Assembly: GCF_035222275.1 (NCBI RefSeq) | Contig: NC_085885.1 | Coordinates: 2,480,001 to 2,544,000, forward strand | Length of the DNA stretch: 64,000 bases | From: Podospora bellae-mahoneyi | Lineage: Eukaryota; Ascomycota; Sordariomycetes; Sordariales; Podosporaceae | Direction of reading: 5' to 3' | In this document: in pieces, positions 1-11,629 of the stretch | Numbering within the stretch: the first letter of the stretch is position 1 | How the letters are laid out: each line of letters begins with the position of its first letter | Made by a program: the position numbers and the translations under genes | Notes under the pieces: model-generated | The model's input: only the letters and a program-made list of their open reading frames with translations | Database searches by the model: none | What the model was told of the DNA's origin: nothing

Positions 1-475
1 CCGTCGCTGTCAGTCAAGCAGTCAGTGCTGCTGCAGGGGAAAACGAATTGGCGTAAAAATAGTCGTGTTCGTATTGATCAACCATCGTACCGTACCTACA
101 CATCATGTAGCATGATCCCCAAATCTGCGATTGCTGGTAAAAGTCGAAAGATAAGAGTCGCTCAAGCAACCGACCACATGCTACATGCACCCTAACCCTA
201 ACCTAACCATCCGTCATCATCCTCCCCAAAACACAGAACCACTCTAAGAGCGCTCCTCTTCCCTTTAAAGCCAAACGCCATATATTTCAGACTCGATAAC
301 CCTACCTGCCAAAAAAATGGGCTCAAGCCGCCTTCATAACGCCGCGTCCCAATGTAATGCAAGTCGTTTAGATACCGGACAGAGTCGTCCTCTGTTCCTA
401 ACTGGTCAAGAAATGAAATATGAACCTAACAATGCTTAACCGCCCTCAATACGGAATATCAGACTTTCCGTTATC
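1..475. other. Intergenic, no gene seen
   Basis: No open frame with family resemblance or coding character. The only distinctive piece is a very short telomere-like run at 190-208. This stretch lies downstream of the minus-strand PQ-loop gene, so it probably holds that gene's 3' UTR. Confidence 0.5.
190..208. repeat. Short telomere-like motif (CCCTAA)n
   Basis: The run reads CCCTAACCCTAACCTAACC, about three units of the CCCTAA repeat used by most filamentous fungi. It is too short to be a chromosome end and housekeeping genes follow directly. It could be a promoter box (telobox-like) or chance. Confidence 0.35.
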
Positions 476-1609
476 CTATCCACGGTTGGTGTCAAAATTC
501 CTGTGAGGGTCGCCAATACCGCCGGGCTTGAGCAGCGGTGTGGTCTCCGCTGCTGCGTCGCTATCCTGACGATCCAAGATGGTCTGGAGATGGTCTGGGG
601 AGTTGGCGTAGTGTTCGGGGTGAGAGGTGTACCGGCCGGGAGTATCATCATCAAAGCCATTAGCGTGAAGATGTGATGGCGGCAGGCTGTCAATGGTTGA
701 ACTGACGAGGCCGTTGCGGGATTGGATCTCGTAGTAGATGGCGAGGTACAGCAGCAGCCCTTGCATGGTGGCCGTCAGGACGAAAATGCCCCACGAACTC
801 CAACCAGCCAAGCCAAGGCGCGCAAACAAGCTGGCCGCAAAGAGGAAGCCACCGGGCGTCTGGATGCACATCATGGGAATGCTGAGACTGCCCACATGCT
901 TAAGATGGTAAGTCGTCCAGATTTGCGGAACGTATTGCACTGCCGCCAAAAGAGCAGCCATGACGCCCAGTACGTTGGCCCAAATTTCCAGGTGGTCCTT
1001 GGCAAGCGTCGACAGAATGCCCGTAACGAGAATGACAGCGAGGCCGTGGAGCAGGGTCAACGAGGCTACCAACAGAGCTGTCTGCCACCTCGGCTGGTCC
1101 TCCTCTTCACCCAGCTCTTCGTTATCGGGGTCGTGGGCGGGATTATATCGGAAGAAGACGAGGAACAAGACGAAGCTATGAGTTTGTTAACAACGGATCC
1201 CGCCATGCCCAGCAAATAAAGACTTACATGAAGGTGAAGCAAATCCACTGCACACCTAGTTGCGCAATCCCAAGCAGTCCAGCAACACAGTGCAATGTCT
1301 CGAGCTCCTTGCAGCAGGCGACGTCTTGTCTCGATTGGGGAAGCAGCAAGATGTTGGCAAAAGCCGATGTCGCCGAGGTTGTACCGAGCAGGATAAAGTA
1401 CGGCGAGATGCCCTCAGAGGTGCCACGCGAGATGATTCGGAAGTGCTGGGGTAGGTAGCTGATGAGCATGCCAACCACGATGACGCTGCGGGACTGTCAG
1501 TACAGGAAGAAGGCATGAGAGAGGATCAGGCCCACCTCGAAACGATGAGGTTCACAACGTTAAGGTCGCGAAGTTTCTCGCAGCGGTCTGCACTGAATAG
1601 TGACTCCAT
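476..1609 (-). CDS. PQ-loop repeat membrane protein
   Basis: Three exons on the minus strand: 1609-1536, 1485-1228 and 1175-476, joined by GT-AG introns, giving 343 residues. The first PQ-loop follows a hydrophobic segment (SYLPQHFRIISRG, Pro-Gln at residues 37-38). The second lies in exon 3 (VQYVPQIWTTYHLKHVGSLS). Several other membrane segments are visible. The family (cystinosin, KDEL-receptor and SWEET relatives) has seven transmembrane helices and often exports amino acids from vacuoles or lysosomes; the substrate here is unknown. The acidic, polar C-terminal tail contains a TTPLL sequence resembling a dileucine sorting signal for the vacuole. The first ATG of exon 1 was chosen because it gives an in-frame join to the first PQ-loop. 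Its upstream region is shared with the divergent WD40 gene. Confidence 0.88.
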
Positions 1610-2183
1610 CTTGAATACCTTGATGGGTTGGGTGATGGCTGATAACGGTGGAGGCGCTTTTGTTGCGGGGAGTTCTCAGGAGATGCTGGCACCAGGGCTC
1701 CTGCTCGACGTTGGTCCTGTCCCACACAGAGTCTCTCTCGTATGACACTGCGTCTCAATCGTCTGGTAACTTTGGTGAGGAGCAGCCGCGACTCCCGAGG
1801 CTGATGTCGCGACTGGATGTTTGGTGAGCTGGAGAAGGCGTCAGGCGGACAGCTCGTGCACGGTTGCGTAGCTTTCCCCCTGCAGTTGCCTGCCGGGCGC
1901 TGGTTTCCAGGGCGCCCACCGCCCTTGTGGGGGAGGAAATGTGGGGGGCAACGAGGCCCTAGACCTTCAAGGTTCTCGCTATTAGCGCTTTCCATTGATC
2001 GAGGTACTTTATCGTCCAATTCATGTGAGAAGATACTTGACAAAGCGGTCTACACTATTTGCAGCTTGACTTCAACTCTCACCTCATCGCGACTATCATC
2101 GAGCTCAATATCAAGACGATTTCCCTCAGACTCTCTCTCATTCAACATTGACTCGAAAAAATACAAAATACAGAGTATCCAAG
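1610..2183. promoter_or_regulatory. Shared divergent promoter region
   Basis: This 574-base space separates the divergent PQ-loop (minus) and WD40 (plus) genes and should hold both promoters. The part next to the WD40 gene (about 2060-2160) is CT-rich followed by an A-rich tract before the ATG, as is common for fungal 5' leaders. No specific operator was recognised. Confidence 0.45.
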
Positions 2184-3599
2184 ATGTCGACAGAACCCAA
2201 CAAAAATTCCCCGACTCACAAACTACCCACCCACCCATCAAAAGAACGTACTCCCGAAATTCAACCACCAACCACGAACAAACCCTCCCTCAACCTCCTG
2301 ACCTCAACCACCTGCCCAACTACCTGCCCCCCAAAATCTCCCGACCCCCGCAACCGCGACACCCCCTTCTTCAAATCAGCCCAATGGACAGCAGACGGCA
2401 CAACCCTCCTAACCCTCACCTCCCACCCCTCCATCCAAACCTACGTTCTCCCCTCCACCCTCCTCACCCCCCCTCACCCCTTCCTCACCCCAACATCAAC
2501 CCTCCCCCTCCCAGAACCAACTTCAACCTTCTCCCCCTCCCCCTACTTCTCCCTCTCCCACCCCTCAACTCATTACCTCCTCACCGCCACCACCGACCAC
2601 CCCATCCACCTAAACCCCATCTTCTCCCCTGCTTCCCCCCCGCTCGCCTCCTTCTTTTTAATAAAACCAGAAACAGAATCCTACCTCCCCATCACCTCCC
2701 TCATCTGGCCCTCCCCAGGTACTCACTTCATAACCGGAACAACCAACCTCCTCGCCTTATTCGACATCTCCCGCCCTGATTCCCTGTGCTCTACCCCCCT
2801 CTTGAAAATCCCTACCATCCCCTCCACTCGTCACATCAGCAAGGGAAATGGTATAGGAATGCGAGGGACCGTTTCCGCGTTGGGGCTTCAGCCGACAGGT
2901 GCTGGGGAGGGGATACTAGCTGCGGGAACTTGGACAAGATGGGTGGGGTTGTACGACATCTACCGCTCCGGCAGCGTCATCGCCAACTTCAGCGTTAAAC
3001 CCTCCGCTGATCACGAAGCGGGGGTTAAAGGCAAGGGAGTTGTCCAAACAATCTGGAGTCCGTGTGGGCGGTACTTGGTTGTGAATGAAAGAGGGAGTGA
3101 AGGGTTGCTGGTTTATGATGTGAGGGGGACGCATAAACTGCTAGGGTGGTTATCCGGCAGAGATGGGACAACAAATCAGCGACTCGGCGTCGACGTCTTT
3201 CCCGATCAAAACGGCAACGGTTTTGAGGTTTGGGCTGGGAGGAAGAACGGGACGGTGGTCATGTATGAAGGGGTTGGGATGAACGAAGAGGAAACGAAGC
3301 CGACTTGGGAGTGGGGGGTGAATGATGGGGAGAGCGCAGTTGGTGCGACGGCTATGCATTCGAGTGGGAGTGTGCTGGCTACTTGCTCGGGGAGTTGGAA
3401 GGTGGCGGATGGTGATAGCAGTGATGAGGGTAGCAGCGATGATAGCGACAGCGACAGTGAGGATGACTCGTCATCCGGGAAAAAGCCAGCTTTTGTCGTC
3501 GAGGAAACAAGCCTCAAGGTCTGGAGTATTGATGCCAGCAATGGTGCGGCAGCGCAAGAATTTGAGCCACTAGAGGGAGATGTGGAAGAGAAAGAATGA
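2184..3599 (+). CDS. WD40 protein of the WRAP53/TCAB1-SWT21 family
   Basis: A single exon of 471 residues. The first true ATG in frame is at 2184; no ATG lies upstream in the frame. The N-terminal 60 residues are Pro/Thr/Lys-rich and probably disordered. Family-typical blades follow: FFKSAQWTADGTTLLT, WPSPGTHFITGTTNLLALFD, PTIPSTRHISKGNGIGMRGT and GWLSGRDGTTNQRLGVDVFP. The tail has a strongly acidic Ser/Asp run (around residues 415-438, DSDSDSEDD) between the last blades. Animal WRAP53 carries telomerase RNA and scaRNAs to Cajal bodies; yeast Swt21 is linked to pre-mRNA splicing. The fungal role is inferred to be in snRNP or RNA biogenesis. The first half is very C-rich on the plus strand (long CCC/CTC runs), unlike the second half. 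Confidence 0.82.
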   Translation: MSTEPNKNSPTHKLPTHPSKERTPEIQPPTTNKPSLNLLTSTTCPTTCPPKSPDPRNRDTPFFKSAQWTADGTTLLTLTSHPSIQTYVLPSTLLTPPHPFLTPTSTLPLPEPTSTFSPSPYFSLSHPSTHYLLTATTDHPIHLNPIFSPASPPLASFFLIKPETESYLPITSLIWPSPGTHFITGTTNLLALFDISRPDSLCSTPLLKIPTIPSTRHISKGNGIGMRGTVSALGLQPTGAGEGILAAGTWTRWVGLYDIYRSGSVIANFSVKPSADHEAGVKGKGVVQTIWSPCGRYLVVNERGSEGLLVYDVRGTHKLLGWLSGRDGTTNQRLGVDVFPDQNGNGFEVWAGRKNGTVVMYEGVGMNEEETKPTWEWGVNDGESAVGATAMHSSGSVLATCSGSWKVADGDSSDEGSSDDSDSDSEDDSSSGKKPAFVVEETSLKVWSIDASNGAAAQEFEPLEGDVEEKE

Positions 3600-3746
3600 A
3601 GTTTGGTATTTGAGCAAAGCATTTGAGCAAATATCGCAAGGGGTCAACACTACCCATAGCTACCTGGTATCGAGCAAACGATTTTCAGAGCAAAAGCCGG
3701 CAAAAGATCCGAGTACATCATCCGACATCGATCGCCTCCCGCCATC

Positions 3747-6739
3747 TTACATGTCAGAACCTTCAAATACATCGTCATCGTCATACTCGCCAACCGCATG
3801 TTGGCCCCACGGCTCATCAAGAACCCGGCTGGCTCGTTCCAATATCTTCCGCCCCCCAAGCAATTCCTCAAGCATGGCGATTCTATCCTCCAACGACATC
3901 ATCAGAAACTTCGGCAATCCATATGACTGCCCTCTCTTGCCTCCTACGGCCAAGCCATCTGCCGGGACAGACAGCCTTTTGAGAATGACCTGGGCGGCAA
4001 ACACGTTCATGCCTGCCCGGAAGAGAAAGGCCTCTTGGTGAGTTTCCGGAGGAGTCACCAAGCTCCTCACATCAGCTTGCTCGCTGGCATGGTCACAGAT
4101 CGTCTTCGCCACCCACTTCGCCAGCGTCTCGGTTCCTCCTCCCACATACAACACACGCACCTCTGTGTCCAAACCGCCCACAAATCCCTGAAACTCGGCC
4201 AGCGCCTTTGCATCTGACTGAGACAGCGGTGTCATCGCCTCATTGAACTTGTTGCCCTCAGACACAAAGACGATCAACCGCTCGTACCGCAAAGCAGCAT
4301 TCTGGACCACGCTGTGATAGTTCACTGTCTTGTCCGGTTGGCCTGGCATGGGCCTTTGACGCAGCTTTACCATGGTAAGCAGCATAATCCCAGTGGCAGG
4401 GGATATCGTCAAGTCAGCGTCGTCAAGGTTAGGCGAACGCAGGCCTGGGAACCATGTAGCTGGTCGGTGAGGTTTGTAGTCGCGACGTACAATCTCTATT
4501 CCGGGGAGGAGCTTCGTTAAGAACTGCGCCATTGGGCCAACCGCCGTGAAGGATGCAACTATTCTGGGCCGCTGTTCCGGAGGCGCAATGTCTGGAGCAG
4601 CTGCTGGGATCTCAGGAAGAGCAGGGAGCGACTCCGCTGGTTGTGTGGCCCCGAATAGTTTATTAACCCGATAGCTGGGATGGCCGCTGTTGGATCGGTC
4701 TGTTACAGCGCGGAAGTTGACCGCAACAAAAGAATCGAGCAACGTTCTGAAGTCGGGGTATTCTTGCACAAGCCCCCCGAATAGATCTGTTGTTGGGACC
4801 GGCGGGAGGTTATCACCTTCAGCTAGGCCGAGCATGCGGCGCGTTGGTGGGTGGGCAGATGGCCTTGGTATTGGCCGTATCTCTATGGGATCTGCTCGAA
4901 GTCTTTTTTGGCCGGCCAAAACCGCAACGGGACCTGGGACCGGCGGCTCCACTACACCATCTTCGACTGGCCGGGCTCGGTGTGTGACTGTTGTCCTGGT
5001 CAGTGGTTCGCTCGAGCTCCCATCTTCTCGATTAGCACGTGAAGTGGTCAATGTTGGGTCTCCCGTGGAGGACAAAGGTAGTAATTCTTCATCGTCGTCA
5101 AGATGCATCTGCAGGATCAACAGTCCTGGTTTCTTGCGCACCAGGTCTTCACTTGTCATCACATGTTCGTCTTCTCCATGTCCTAGGAAGTGGTCAAGGT
5201 GCCCCTGGTCTACCTTGATGGCCTCAGGTGCCAATGTCTTTGCTTTCATATGCGCCATAGGCGTCCAGACGATCCGCTGCTCAGCCGCTCTGTTGTGACC
5301 CCACTTGGTCCCTTGCCAGTCGACGTCGGTTGTCCCTCGAATAAAGCCGAATTGTGCCCTGGCGCTCTGGAGCTGTTGCTCCCATGCCGGGGTCGGCAAC
5401 GAGAAGTCCATGAGAGGAACTGAAACCCGGGCTATGGCGTCAAGTGGCTCGAGTCTTTCCTGTTCAGCGTACCGCACGAGCGTGGCAGCCTTGTCGTCAA
5501 AGAACCTTGAAAGATGGCGTTCCTCCTCATAGATCTCTGGGGACATGCTTCTTGGCTCAGTCAGAACACCTGCATGTGTAAGGTCTTCAAGCCACAAGGC
5601 ATCGTCAGGTTGCGAGTGCGGAAGAGGTGGAAATATTGGCACGTCGAGATACGGGTGCTCGGGGAGCGGGTAGTGTATCGGTGGCAACACTGATGACTCA
5701 AAGAGCCCACCTCTTATCATTTCCGGGATGTCCATATCATCAGAGCGGTCGGGTGAGATTTGAGCTGTCGTCGCCTCATCCCAAAAAATCTCGTCTTGCT
5801 GAAGAAGCTTGTTCTCCGCAACCCGGATCTCTTCACTGATGTCAGAAAATGGAGAAGAAGGTTGCGGAACCCGACTTGTCTCTTCATCAGGAACAAACAG
5901 ATCATCGAATGGTTCCAGCATAGGACTCAGGGGCGGTGACAAAGGCTCTGTAGCTCCAAAACTTGGAAGCTTCACACAATGTTAGCATCTAGGCCAACCC
6001 ACGAAGCTGCCGAACTTACACCATGATAAGTGCTGTTACTAGCCAACAGATCCCACTGATCTTTGTCGATCCACTCCGTCTTGAGAATCTGCACAAGATA
6101 TCCTACTGTCTCCTTTGTAACCTCGAGCGGCTCAGTTGCAGCCTTCTTCAACAATTCCTTCTCCATGGCATTTGCATTTTCGGCAAACTCAAGCCCTTCA
6201 CCCTCGGTCACATCGGCATCCTCCAGGGGAAGGCCGTGGTCTGGCAGCGTGTCCTTCCGGAAAGAGGTGACTCTCCGTCTCAACCTGTGGCAGTCGCTAT
6301 TGTGGTCGCTTCGAATGATGGGGGGTTCGAGCTTGAGCTCTTTCAGGCTAGGGGTTTCCTCCAGGCACAATTCTTCCATCAGATCGGCAACCTCAATCGT
6401 AGTGCATCGTTGAAAGGTCTGTTGAAGCAGTTGCATTGACTCAGCCGGCACCTGCCATTGCTCCGGTGCGGGGATGATGGGGCGGAAGGCGCATTCTTGC
6501 AGTGTTCCATTTTCGATCAAATGACTGGGTTGGACGTCGACAATGGTGGCAGCAATGGTGCCGGTTTCGTCGAGAATGTCGGACCAGGGGTCAATACCGG
6601 GGAATGTGAGGCCATGGTGGAGGGCATATTCGTCCGCCTCCATGTGTGCGGGTGCAACCTCGGTCGGCGGGGAGGAGGGAACTGGACTCCAGGATGAGCC
6701 ATCCAGAGAGAACAGGTTAGACTCTGAGGTGAAGTCCAT
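3747..6739 (-). CDS. XPF-nuclease-like protein, candidate Zip2/SHOC1 meiotic factor
   Basis: Two exons, 6739-6020 and 5969-3747, joined in phase 0 across a GTAAGT intron with a GCTAAC branch site; 980 residues. The N-terminal two thirds are acidic, Pro/Ser-rich and poorly structured. From about residue 690 the chain looks like the central fold of XPF/Mus81 proteins: a segment ending DDADLTISPATGIMLLTMVK, then LRYERLIVFVSEGN, then a predicted helical end that may be the (HhH)2-like part. The XPF catalytic signature GD-x-ERK-x3-D is not present, so it should be non-catalytic. Non-catalytic XPF-like proteins with long N termini include Zip2/SHOC1, which pairs with Spo16 to stabilise meiotic crossover intermediates; Sordaria has such a protein. 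Assignment to that family is inferred from architecture. A Fanconi/MPH1-associated or other XPF-like factor remains possible. Confidence 0.7.
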
Positions 6740-7131
6740 GTTGCTTGCCGTGTTGGGACAGCCACGCTGCCATGCTTTGGTTCATTCGGAAGTTGCTTCG
6801 AAAGAATTGCGAGAGGTCTATTAGAACAAAGCTTCCTTGTGTGGGTCAGATCAGCCACAGTGTGGCTCTTAAAACATATCGTGGGTACCGAGGGGAAGGC
6901 ACGACCATATTTGCCTATAACCCACCTTCCTAGTAAAGTTCAGATACATGACGCAAGCAGAACAGTCGAACACGTCGGGGAAAATATTTTAGGAGGGTGG
7001 GTGCTCGATATATTGACTCTGCCATGGATCTTGTACTGTATTCATCTTGCATTGTATAAGGTAATCTATGACATGATCTCCCTGCCATGCCACACTCTGG
7101 TGCCCATCACCAATGCAGCCTCAACAAAGAA
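6740..7131. other. Intergenic, promoter of the XPF-like gene
   Basis: The side near 6740 should hold the promoter of the minus-strand XPF-like gene. The rest is the 3' flank of the decayed membrane-protein gene beyond it. No further gene was seen. Confidence 0.45.
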
Positions 7132-8620
7132 TCACGTAGTTGACGAGTCTCTGGGTCTACCAGCGGAGAAAAATGACATCTGGCCAGGTGGTGGGGAGGT
7201 TATTGTAGCGGATGCTGGGCCAGTTGCTTCGTTGGCCACGCGCGTCTCAAGAGATGTGAAGATATCGGTTGGTTGAACAACAGCAAGACCCTCGTTAGAA
7301 GTGCCCAATACATCAAATGACACGCTAGTGTCCAACGTCGTGGCCAAACAACAACAGCCTGCCGAAGACTCCGAAGAGGCAGCTTTCTCATTTTCAACAC
7401 TTTCAATGCTGGCATATCTGTTAGCCTCCTTGGCCTCCAGCACGGAGCCTACACCAACCGCAAGCGAGTCTGTGGCGACGAGAAAGCCAATCAAAACAAG
7501 AACAAGCCTAAGGAGTGCGATCCAAAAGGTCCACCATTCGCGAAGGTTCTGTCGGTCTCGCCAAAAACCCAGGATGGTCTGGGGAGACGCACGATTGTAG
7601 GTGTCTTCAAGCGCCAAGAGTCGGGCCTACCAGATGCGAAAGCTGTCAACCTGCCTTGACATGGGCATGATGGTGGGACCCCACATCTGGTGGCTCGGCT
7701 CGGTGGTGTTTGTTGAGGAGTCGATAGTGTTGTGCTAGCTTTTTTCATCTGTGATGTGAAGTGTGCGTCGGTATTCCGGCCAATCAAAACCACCACCCCC
7801 ATCTCGCTGTTCATCGAACCACGAGGCTGTGTCGAGGTCCTCGACGGGCATGAGTAAGCCCAGTGTCTTGAGGGTTTCCTCTGCAAGCTCCCGGTATGGG
7901 TGCTGGCCCCCAGCTGCGTATAGCCACATTTGTCTCAGCACAGTTGCGTCATGAAAAACGTAGCTTAATGGCTTGCTTTTTTTCGAGACTTTGACAACAA
8001 GATGCTCCAAAATGTCATTTGTCCATACGATGTGGAAGGACGTGAGCCTCATTATGTGCTGGGGGTGAAAAGGTGTCTGCAAAGACACGCGCATGTCGCT
8101 GGCCGGGTTGACTTTCCGATGAGGGTTTTTCAAGAATTCCAAGATATTTGGCCATCCTCTCAATAGCTATTGAAGGATTCTGTTGAGGGGTGTCAAGGCT
8201 ATGGGCGTTGCCGAGTTTGATGAAGTATCGGTCTTGTGGCGTCAAGGGCGATATGATAGCCATCACAGCCTCGTACAGTTGTCTTATCTCCATCCCACGC
8301 AAAGCCACCTTCCCTCTCCATTCCAAAACCGAACATGAGCCATAGGCGTGCGGCCAGATCTAAAGAGTTGTTAAGGCGCCTGGTCTGGTCGAAGTCAACA
8401 CCACCCGAGTAGGTATCTAGGTTCGGTACGTAGGCCCCGATGAAGGTCACCCAAGAAACAGAATAGCCTACATTGTGGCCATGAGGAAAATCGTGGCGAT
8501 CTTGTTGTGCGATGTCAGACTTTGTCACCCCAGAGGAGTTTCGTAAGATCCTAAAGAGGTCAAACAAGTCGCCAAAATTTTCGAGTACGTGGTCTTGAGG
8601 TTGAATTTGTACGGTAGATA
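7132..8620 (-). pseudogene. Decayed two-TM fungal accessory protein, copy A
   Basis: Reading down the minus strand, fragments in different frames line up with one fungal family and with the second copy at 38.2-39.6 kb. They are QPQDHVLENFGDLFDLFRIL, RRLNNSLDLAARLWLMFGF, ILEHLVVKVSKKSKPLSYVF, a C-terminal segment FWRDRQNLREWWTFWIALLR followed by a second hydrophobic helix, then KEANRYASIES and a CCCL motif. The usual member is a soluble N-terminal domain followed by two membrane helices; function is unknown. Frame changes occur near 8300 and 8160, and an in-frame TAG lies at 7627-7629, where copy B has a lysine codon. No intron with good sites removes these breaks, so I call a pseudogene. It is divergent from the small gene at 9.5 kb, an arrangement repeated at 38-41 kb. 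Confidence 0.68.
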
Positions 8621-9524
8621 TTGTTCTTCAAGGCCGGCTGCATGGCCGGGGGGGTACGCCGTTCATCTTCAGGAGTTCCTGGAAAGATTAATAGCCTGAA
8701 CCTCGATAAGGGGGGAGGAGGAGAGGGGGGTTCCGCCATAATCTTCCGGGGTGCAAACCGTGGTGGTGTTCGTGGTTCGTACAGATAAAGCTAGATGGCT
8801 GCCGAACTTGTAAGTGAGGCCGAGATGGGTAGGTCCTCACATCCATCGCACCATATTTCCTGCCCACAGCAGACATGCCGCTCTTATTCAGTTAGAACCG
8901 GAATATGCAGTAGACTCTACCGCTATTTATTCCCAAACGCGAACCGCCGCGTCTTGAACCAATGTGATTTGCGTGTTCTCACAAGTGGCGGCCACACCAG
9001 GCTCTCCCGCTCCAGCTGCCCTTCAGCCTGCCTCAACTTTCAGGCTGGGTAAGCATCTTAGCGTTGCATCACATGATCACATGCAGTGTGGCGTGCAGTC
9101 CATCTGTGATGCTCACCCGTCAGGATAGATCTCACAGCGCTAATCACCATGCTCAGAGCCTTGTGATCATTGGTATCGTCCCAGCCACTTAACTGTTTGC
9201 GTAGATGGGTTTGAGCTGGCGTCTTGTGTGCCAGTATGGGATTGACAATTGCTTTTTGTGGAGGAAGAAAGTGAAAATGCGTAAGGTGCCCTAACAGTGT
9301 TGTTTGAGGGGGCTGTCTTGGAAGAAGTGTAAAAGGTGGGAAAATGTGCCTCATGATTAATGCTGCTGGTATCAGAAATGAGGTGGGAGGCCTGGTCACC
9401 GTTATTTGCAGCGCTGCAGCACACTTCTTCCTTCTGACTTGGAACTCTCATCTTGCCTTGTATAATCGGTTTCTGTCACTTGTGCTTTCTGCCTCTTGCC
9501 ATCTCTCCCACCTCCGGCGTCAAA
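8621..9524. promoter_or_regulatory. Spacer between the two genes of module A
   Basis: About 0.9 kb between divergent relics; it would have held both promoters. It corresponds in position to 39561-40571 in module B, but I see no obvious nucleotide similarity between the spacers by eye. Confidence 0.35.
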
Positions 9525-10030
9525 ATGCGACCCCGACATAGTTCGATAGACAAAGGGCAATTCCGAACAACTGTAAGATTGTCTCCTACCATGCCGACGG
9601 ACTACATATTTCGCATGTGCACATCGACCCCTCGTCCACATGCAATCGGCGACGATAGCCCCGAACAACGCGACTGGCAGATAGTTGCTTTCGGCAGAAA
9701 TGAAGTTACCCCGCTCGACAGTGAAGCCAAAAGAGGTGCTCGAAAGCTTCCTACCACGACTGATCTCGATTGAACGAAATATTTCACTTTCCTCCATCAA
9801 GCAGAACAAACTTGCGACGAAAATTCCGAGCACCACGATAGCCGGTTACCGAGTTACCAGAACAGACAAAGCGAACGATAAGGGTGTGGAAGCGGTAGTC
9901 ATTTGGAGCAGCTTGCCTCATTTGCAAAAGAGCTGAAGAAACAGATACTACGGATACGCACTCTGGAATCTGGGAGAAGGAAATTTACAGTGGTTGTTCC
10001 GAGTTCGGAGGAGGTACCGCAGTGGTATTG
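9525..10030 (+). pseudogene. Broken copy of a small unknown protein, copy A
   Basis: Homologous to the intact 145-residue gene at 40572-41009. Matching blocks are RDWQIVAFGRNEVTPLDSEA (against RNWRMVGFGRYNVRPLSPEA), PRLISIERNISLSSIK (against LQLISITRNIPLISIK), GVEAVV (against GVDAVV) and AKELKKQILRIRTLESGRRK (against VKEIKKRIKQTRILEFGRTK). The three parts lie in different frames, with one-base shifts near 9725-9745 and near 9905-9915. Both lie inside conserved blocks with no room for introns. The first block starts at an ATG at 9525. The family is not one I recognise. Confidence 0.65.
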
Positions 10031-11266
10031 CCGCTCTGATATAGCAAGGGGCGGACCCGATCCCCTGGGATACCGACGGATAGGAGTCGGTCCCGAGTCT
10101 CGCTCACGGCGGAGGAATAGCACCACCAAGTGGGTTCTAATGCGTCTCTTTCGTCCATTAACGCACCTTGTCAGTATGCTGAGTACGCTCTCTGGTGGCT
10201 CACGCCGGCGAAAGTCGAATGAGCGGGATAAAGAACTGGGATATACATAGGGATAATCATGATATTTTGGCTCATGTGTAGCCTTGCCAGTACTCGCGCC
10301 CCGCGCTGGCTGTATCCCATCTATAAAGCACAGGTTGTATCTTCATCAACCGAGTCTTCAACTGAGCGATGGACAAGAACACGGCCTGTTCCTCGTGATC
10401 ATCGGCATCTTAGTAGTCTTAGTATCACTCTTCCTCACCAGCTTGGCACCCTAAGAGTCATCAGTTCCCAATGAATAAGGGTCGGCAAGCAAGGGCCATA
10501 AATTGGCTTTGACGTAGAACAACATCTCCACTCCCAAGGAAACATACGCATCATGCTGCCTCTGAATCATGTGGAGCTTTCGAAACCCAGTAACCATTAG
10601 CCCGCATCGAGGAAATGGTATTCTTTTTGTGGTACCTAAAATTACCAGAAGGTACAATGTCTTGAATTGCCCACTCGGGGGAAACAACCGCTCTGATTGC
10701 CGCAGACTTACTGACCTCCGTCCCACCAACCACTGTTAAATAGTAGACCGCTGCTAACACCAGCATGACGATGACGAGTCATCTCCCAAATTGTTCATTG
10801 ATTGTGGCCGCTATAGGGCTTTCTTGATTTGCCAAAATACCTACGTTACCGTATCGAGATGGGAAGCAAGGTATCCAGGCCGTGTATCAGTCGTAGCACA
10901 AATGCTGTTAGCAGAGGGATTCATGCTTGAAGTTGTGCTGGTAGCGGCAGCTCTATCTGATGACAAGTGCACTGATAAGTAGGTATTTAAAAAGTGAGAA
11001 ACGGATTCCATCTTGTAGACCTTGGGTGTCATTGGCGCTCTATCAACACTACCTCAACATCTTACACACCTGGACGTCCCATCTTCTTCCAAAATGTTTC
11101 GTACTAAGTTCTATACACGCGGAGACCTGCGTTATGCCGTCTCCATGCCGTCAAAATGCTTCCGTAGCCTGATAATTATTGTTGATTTGCTTGGGGTTGC
11201 CTGACGGCATCAAATCATGGAAGCTGCCGTGCGTCAGTTGCTGGGACTGTGAACCTGTCTCATTTG

Positions 11267-11629
11267 TTAGAACATGAGCATAGGTAGTAGAGGGTCTAAA
11301 AGATGACCGGCAGGCACTATGCTCCCTGGCAACTGAGAGATCACATACTCATACTCCTCCTGCACCCCCTCTCCCAGGCGTGAAGTTCTATGAGTGAACA
11401 CAATCCTTGTTCTGGAGATGGTCTGATGTCCTGGAGGATTGTGTAATGGCAGCGGTGAGCTTTTCTGGACTCTTACTGCTTGGAGATGTTTGTAGGAAAG
11501 GTAGGCCGTTGCCATTGTCAGCAAGGAGGCAATGATTCCAAAAACAATGACTTGAATACTCTGGGACTGTGGTGATGTCCACGCTGGTGTGCTGGCGGGG
11601 TCATGATCTTCTGTATTGGAAACAGCCAT
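11267..11629 (-). CDS. Small single-pass membrane protein, hypothetical
   Basis: An open frame of 120 residues begins with a short Ser/Thr/Pro-rich segment (MAVSNTEDHDPASTPAWTSP). A single helix follows (IQVIVFGIIASLLTMATAYL), then a basic SYKHLQAVRVQK stretch and a polar tail. Positive charges after the helix suggest N-out/C-in topology. Many Pezizomycotina carry short proteins with this plan (disordered head, one helix of FGxxASLLxxxxxYL type, basic tail), often near NLR or HET genes; their role is unknown. The downstream neighbour on the other strand is a zinc-cluster ankyrin protein. An intronless small gene is plausible but transcription is unproven. Confidence 0.4.
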   Translation of the reverse strand: MAVSNTEDHDPASTPAWTSPQSQSIQVIVFGIIASLLTMATAYLSYKHLQAVRVQKSSPLPLHNPPGHQTISRTRIVFTHRTSRLGEGVQEEYEYVISQLPGSIVPAGHLLDPLLPMLMF

